Part shown: piece by piece, positions 34,418-37,267 of the stretch | Layout of the letters: each line of letters opens with the position of its first letter | Numbering within the stretch: position 1 is the first letter of the stretch | Source: Candidatus Obscuribacterales bacterium | Lineage (GTDB): Bacteria; Cyanobacteriota; Vampirovibrionia; Obscuribacterales; Obscuribacteraceae | Direction: 5' to 3' | NCBI GenBank assembly: GCA_021732565.1 | Contig: JAKFUT010000294.1 | Span: forward strand, 1 to 37,267 | Length of the DNA stretch: 37,267 nucleotides | Notes under the pieces: generated by a model | What the model saw: the letters and a program-made list of their open reading frames with translations, nothing else | Database searches by the model: none | Told to the model about the DNA's origin: nothing | Made by a program: the position numbers and the translations under genes

Positions 34418-34650
34418 GATTCGACAATAACAATGGTCGATAATTCATCAATGCAAGCGGACTCCGGGCGCACTCGTCGACAATACGACCATTTGACAGT
34501 ATTACGAGTCGACTATACCAATCGTCAATGAGTCGACAAGCGAACACTTCTGCTTTGAATCTTACTGTGGGTGAGCCTCTTTGGATGTATCCAAAGAGGG
34601 TTTCTTGTAAGGTGTACCAGCACCAGCAACTGGAGTCCTAGTGGTGGAAC
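34418..34650 (+). repeat. Repeat C, copy 1 (decayed leader copy)
   Basis: A ~233-base direct repeat of 34758-34993. It holds GTCGACAATACGAC at 34476-34489, three GTCGAC palindromes, a 9-bp perfect hairpin at 34576-34599 followed by GTTTCTTG, and a CCAG...CTGG stem at 34617-34633. It ends in GGAG and GTGGTGGAA like copy 2, but here the frame stops after 15 codons (34641-34688). Confidence 0.85.
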
Positions 34651-34757
34651 AATTCCACCGTTCGACAATACAAATATTCGACGCGTAAGACTATCCATCG
34701 CTTACTTGTTCATCTTTGCGATTTGCAAATCTCTGACAACCGCGACTCCAGATCCTG

Positions 34758-34993
34758 GATTCGACAATAACAATGGTCGATAATTCATCAATGCAAGCGG
34801 ACCCTGGGCGCACCGTCGACAATACGACCATTTGACGGTATTACCGGTCGACTATACCAATCGTTAATAAGTCGACAACTGAACGCTTCTGCTTTGAATC
34901 TTACATCCCGCGGGTGAGCATCTTTGAATGTATCCAAAGATGGTTTCTTGTAAGGTGTACCAGAACAAGTAACTGGAGGCCTAGTGGTGGAAC
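34758..34993 (+). repeat. Repeat C, copy 2 (leader of the downstream gene)
   Basis: Direct repeat of 34418-34650, with GTCGACAATACGAC at 34815-34828, an 8-bp hairpin at 34919-34942 and a CCAG...CTGG stem at 34960-34976 whose right arm overlaps the GGAGG ribosome site (34975-34979). The last 10 bases are the first codons of the next gene. Confidence 0.85.
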
Positions 34994-36237
34994 GTTACGG
35001 GACGCCGACCAAAGAACGAACTTACGAAACGCCTCAACCCGGGTCCACCCCTGAAATTGTCGATCGCACCGACGATGTGCGTGGCGCCACCCTAAAATGG
35101 ACGACACTGCGCAGGCGGGTAGCAGCTTCGGTACTACTGGCGGTGGCAGCGGCATCAGTGTTATCGTTTTTTGTCAAACCTCGTGCACCTTTTCTCGACT
35201 TGGTTTCACCGGCGCAGGAGCTTCCCGGGTTTGAAGCAAAGCTTCCAACAAACCGCCTTCTGGCCGAGCGCGTAGTCGGATCATTTGGAATGGCGATGGT
35301 ACTTGTACACAATAAATACACAGAACAGAATGCAGGTGCTCTGGAGAACGTCCGAACTTGGGCGAAGCAGAGATTTCAGGATGCTCCCGACTTCTTGCAT
35401 CCGGTTAGCGTTCGCCCGAAGAAGGAACCCAATGACACCATACTCGGTGCCTTAGGATATAACTTATTCGCTGGTGCGCACTACGCAGCGGAAGGTCAAA
35501 TCGGCTCATTTGTTAGTTCCCGAATCTCTTCCTTTCACGAATCCGACGCATACAAATCCTTCCAGAACGCATATTTTATGCTGTTCGGGAAAGATGACGA
35601 ATCTGCGACTTTGCTTGCCCGGTATCAGACCGAAAAAGCGAAAATGTCTATTGAAATTTTGATGTGGGCAATTTGTTGGGGCATCTACGGTCTGGCTAGT
35701 TCCATATTGCTTTTACTTGCACCGCGCAAGTGCAAATTTGAGTTTCTTCGACTGTCATGCTCAGCTGCGTGGCTTTTAATCGGCATTTCAAATGCATCGC
35801 ACGCATGGATGGCCAATTCAATTCCTGCCATGCTCTCCGGTGCCGGTGCATTTGGAGCAGCGATATTTTTCTGGCGACCGTTTGTTCTTCGCACCAGAGC
35901 TGATGCCAGCTTAAAAGTCGCTTTCTATGATCCTGGATCAAATTGGGTAGCGCTTGGAGTGTGGCTCACGTACAGCCTGATGGCAATACTGGTTCTTACT
36001 TGGATTCGTGCCGGGGTGCCTGATTTTCCCGATCCTGTTACCCTGTTCTTGTCGGCCTTCAGCGGCAACTTCGTTCAAGATCCAGAAGAAGGCAAACGAT
36101 GTTTGTCGCGAATCGTAGGATTTATCTGGGTCGGTCTATCCTTATGGGCACTGGCTCAGCGAGAAGGCGATACAAGAGTTGAGGATGAACTTGAGAATTT
36201 AAATATTCAACCGACACCAACACGTCGCCGTCGTTGA
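34984..36237 (+). CDS. Multi-helix membrane protein of unknown function
   Basis: A 417-residue protein starting at GTG 34984 (or the next GTG), 4 bases after GGAGG. A polar N-terminus (~45 residues) precedes a signal-anchor helix (VAASVLLAVAAASVLSFFV). Residues ~70-215 are an outer soluble domain without known motif. Residues ~220-400 hold about five membrane helices (ILMWAICWGIYGLASSILLLL; GAGAFGAAIFFW; VALGVWLTYSLMAILVLTWI; IVGFIWVGLSLWALA). The C-terminus is basic (PTPTRRRR). I do not recognise a family. The start lies inside repeat C copy 2, so the repeated hairpins form its 5' leader and probably control it. Confidence 0.7.
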   Translation: MVERYGTPTKERTYETPQPGSTPEIVDRTDDVRGATLKWTTLRRRVAASVLLAVAAASVLSFFVKPRAPFLDLVSPAQELPGFEAKLPTNRLLAERVVGSFGMAMVLVHNKYTEQNAGALENVRTWAKQRFQDAPDFLHPVSVRPKKEPNDTILGALGYNLFAGAHYAAEGQIGSFVSSRISSFHESDAYKSFQNAYFMLFGKDDESATLLARYQTEKAKMSIEILMWAICWGIYGLASSILLLLAPRKCKFEFLRLSCSAAWLLIGISNASHAWMANSIPAMLSGAGAFGAAIFFWRPFVLRTRADASLKVAFYDPGSNWVALGVWLTYSLMAILVLTWIRAGVPDFPDPVTLFLSAFSGNFVQDPEEGKRCLSRIVGFIWVGLSLWALAQREGDTRVEDELENLNIQPTPTRRRR

Positions 36238-36239
36238 GT

Positions 36240-36572
36240 CGAAGTTGGAACATTTATCGAGATCGACAATTGCGTCTTCACCAAGTCAACGAATTACACT
36301 GTTTCACACCACGGCCCAGGTTTCATTGGACGGACTCAAAAATTCGAGTACATGGTTTATATTGCGTCCTCGGATTTCTATTGCTTGCTGTGCTCCGCCA
36401 ACGCTTAAATGACGGAAGCTTGCAGCTTTGTTTCAACACCATTCTCAGCGAACTTTCATCCATGCAGGAAGTGGAAGCCGGCAACGCGAACCCTGTACAA
36501 TCGCCAAACACCAACGCAGAAAAAATCTCGGAAATACTTACGCTGAGCCGGTTTAAGCAAGTCGCGAATTAG
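36240..36572 (+). pseudogene. IS1634-like (IS4 superfamily, DDE) transposase C-terminal remnant
   Basis: About 110 codons without their own start; the first bases overlap the preceding stop. RPRFHWTDSKIRVHGLYC followed by VLGFLLLAVL matches the conserved C-terminal block of IS1634-type transposases (rPxFHWTDqKIRVHxFYCVLxLxL), and a polar tail follows. The DDE core and terminal repeats are missing. Upstream sequence includes a possible decayed part in another phase (IDNCVFTKS near 36263), consistent with frameshifts. Confidence 0.75.
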
Positions 36573-37070
36573 GGATACTACAGCCGAAAGCCCCAAGGGA
36601 CGGGGCACGACGCCGCTAGGCGAGCCAGGACTCGAGGGAATCAAGACGTATGCGATCTTGATGAATGGACTGCTCTGCTATTTGCGCCAACAAAGGTTGG
36701 TCTCGATTTGATGCGAAAGGCTGCTGTGACTGTGTTTGAAGAGCGGGAGCCTTCGAACCTGGTGGTTCTCTATGGTAATCAATCATTCGCACGAACTCGG
36801 TACGCAAGCACTTTAATTTAACGATTTCACGACGGCGTCGTTGGTGACTGTGAGGATGGGTTTCTCTGCTTTCAGGGCAGAGATAAGTATGCGTTTGCCA
36901 GATATCAAGATAGTGACGCTAGTGGTTTCTGATCATGCCAACATCGGTTGGGAAGTTCTGCATAATGGGACACTCCACTCAAATCTCGCGAAAGCGGAGC
37001 GAAGGATCAATTAACTTTGCTGCAGAACCAGTGCGGAAAGACAGGGAACTGTCCACGAGGGAAAGTAATG
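36573..37070. other. Intergenic region, weak signals only
   Basis: About 500 bases. Short hairpins occur at ~36590-36607 (GCCCC...GGGGC), ~36611-36622 (CGCC-GCTA-GGCG), ~36871-36890 (CTCTGC...GCAGAG) and ~37041-37054 (GACAG-GGAA-CTGTC, a candidate end of the minus-strand gene that follows). A 63-codon minus-strand frame at 36616-36807 (TTG start, weak ribosome site) has plausible composition but no recognised relatives. Confidence 0.4.
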
Positions 37071-37267
37071 TTACTTGCCGCCAGGAGACAAACATCCGTT
37101 GGAATATTGTCGACCGTGCTGTGACCACCACTTCTGACGATACCCCTGGGCCTGTGGATCTCCACAACTACCAGAGCCACTGTTGGCCCCGCCACCAAGT
37201 CCACCACTGTTGGCCCCACCGCCAAGTCCACCACTGTTGGCCCCGCCGCCAAGTCCACCACTGTTCG
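37071..37267 (-). CDS. C-terminal end of a glycine-repeat protein, cut by the window
   Basis: The last 64 codons of a minus-strand gene entering from beyond the window; stop at 37071-37073. It begins with three to four copies of a 9-residue repeat GGLGGGANS, encoded by 27-base DNA repeats with mainly silent changes, and continues SGSCGDPQAQGYRQKWW and QYSNGCLSPGGK. The repeat reads as this clean Gly/Asn/Ser pattern only in this frame, which supports it over the competing minus frame that gives Val/Pro-rich text. Two Cys residues could pair in an exported protein. No family recognised. Confidence 0.6.
   Translation of the reverse strand, partial: NSGGLGGGANSGGLGGGANSGGLGGGANSGSGSCGDPQAQGYRQKWWSQHGRQYSNGCLSPGGK
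37172..37267. repeat. 27-base tandem repeat
   Basis: More than three tandem copies of CCAAGTCCACCACTGTTGG-CCCCGCC(A/G)C, continuing beyond the window edge. They encode GGLGGGANS on the minus strand. Confidence 0.85.

Noticed and set aside
37106..37116. Fifth copy of the GTCGACAAT signature (minus strand)
   Set aside because: Only nine bases match and they lie inside the coding end of the glycine-repeat protein.
37007..37261. 84-codon minus-strand frame at the right edge
   Set aside because: Reads the tandem repeat as Val/Asp/Pro-rich text in another phase; the Gly/Asn/Ser frame is cleaner and ends in a plausible tail.

Overview
The window looks like chromosomal DNA from a non-photosynthetic relative of cyanobacteria of the Obscuribacterales (Vampirovibrionia/Melainabacteria) type. 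This is an inference from gene style: membrane-linked Ser/Thr kinases in tandem, DUF4384 proteins fused to peptidases, VIT/VWA proteins, a J-like plus MshEN-like protein, a glycogen phosphorylase and long unassigned proteins. No 16S rRNA or ribosomal marker is present to prove it. Base composition is near 50% G+C. Genes sit on both strands, are often separated by 300-900 bases, use ATG, GTG and TTG starts, and often have clear GGAG-type ribosome sites. I found no tRNA, rRNA or CRISPR array.

Layout. 1-1.9 kb: the end of a FecR-like protein and a small secreted Cna-B/CarboxypepD_reg-like protein. 1.97-5.2 kb (minus): a GT-C type glycosyltransferase and a GDP-mannose dehydratase/reductase-type SDR, both suited to cell-surface glycan work. 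5.6-8.1 kb (minus): a large VIT-VWA surface protein with two C-terminal membrane helices. 8.7-11.8 kb: a 1013-residue unassigned protein whose N-terminal module recurs in a second gene at 33.2-34.0 kb. 11.8-12.6 kb (minus): a lone TnsA-like nuclease. 12.9-16.1 kb: two overlapping Ser/Thr kinase genes. 16.4-19.0 kb (minus): glycogen phosphorylase. 19.5-20.0 kb: a disordered small protein.

20.2-24.1 kb holds a divergent pair of exported proteins that share a DUF4384 module but carry unrelated peptidases: a caspase-like lipoprotein (minus) and a protealysin-type M4 metallopeptidase (plus). Next come a repeat cluster (24.2-24.8 kb), an orphan OmpR-type response regulator, a multi-spanning membrane protein with an SDR epimerase 2 nt downstream, and a truncated deoxyribonucleotidase that lacks its nucleophile.

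30.3-37.3 kb holds a membrane protein with two PH-like modules, a TPR protein, a possible Tn3 transposase remnant, a J-like/MshEN-like protein with a hairpin over its ribosome site, the paralogue of the 1013-residue protein, a second repeat cluster whose hairpins covary, a membrane protein whose start lies inside that repeat, an IS1634-like transposase remnant, and the end of a glycine-repeat protein running off the window. The strongest points for follow-up are the DUF4384 protease pair, the kinase with a split N-lobe and DFN motif, the orphan TnsA-like protein, and the dispersed structured repeats.
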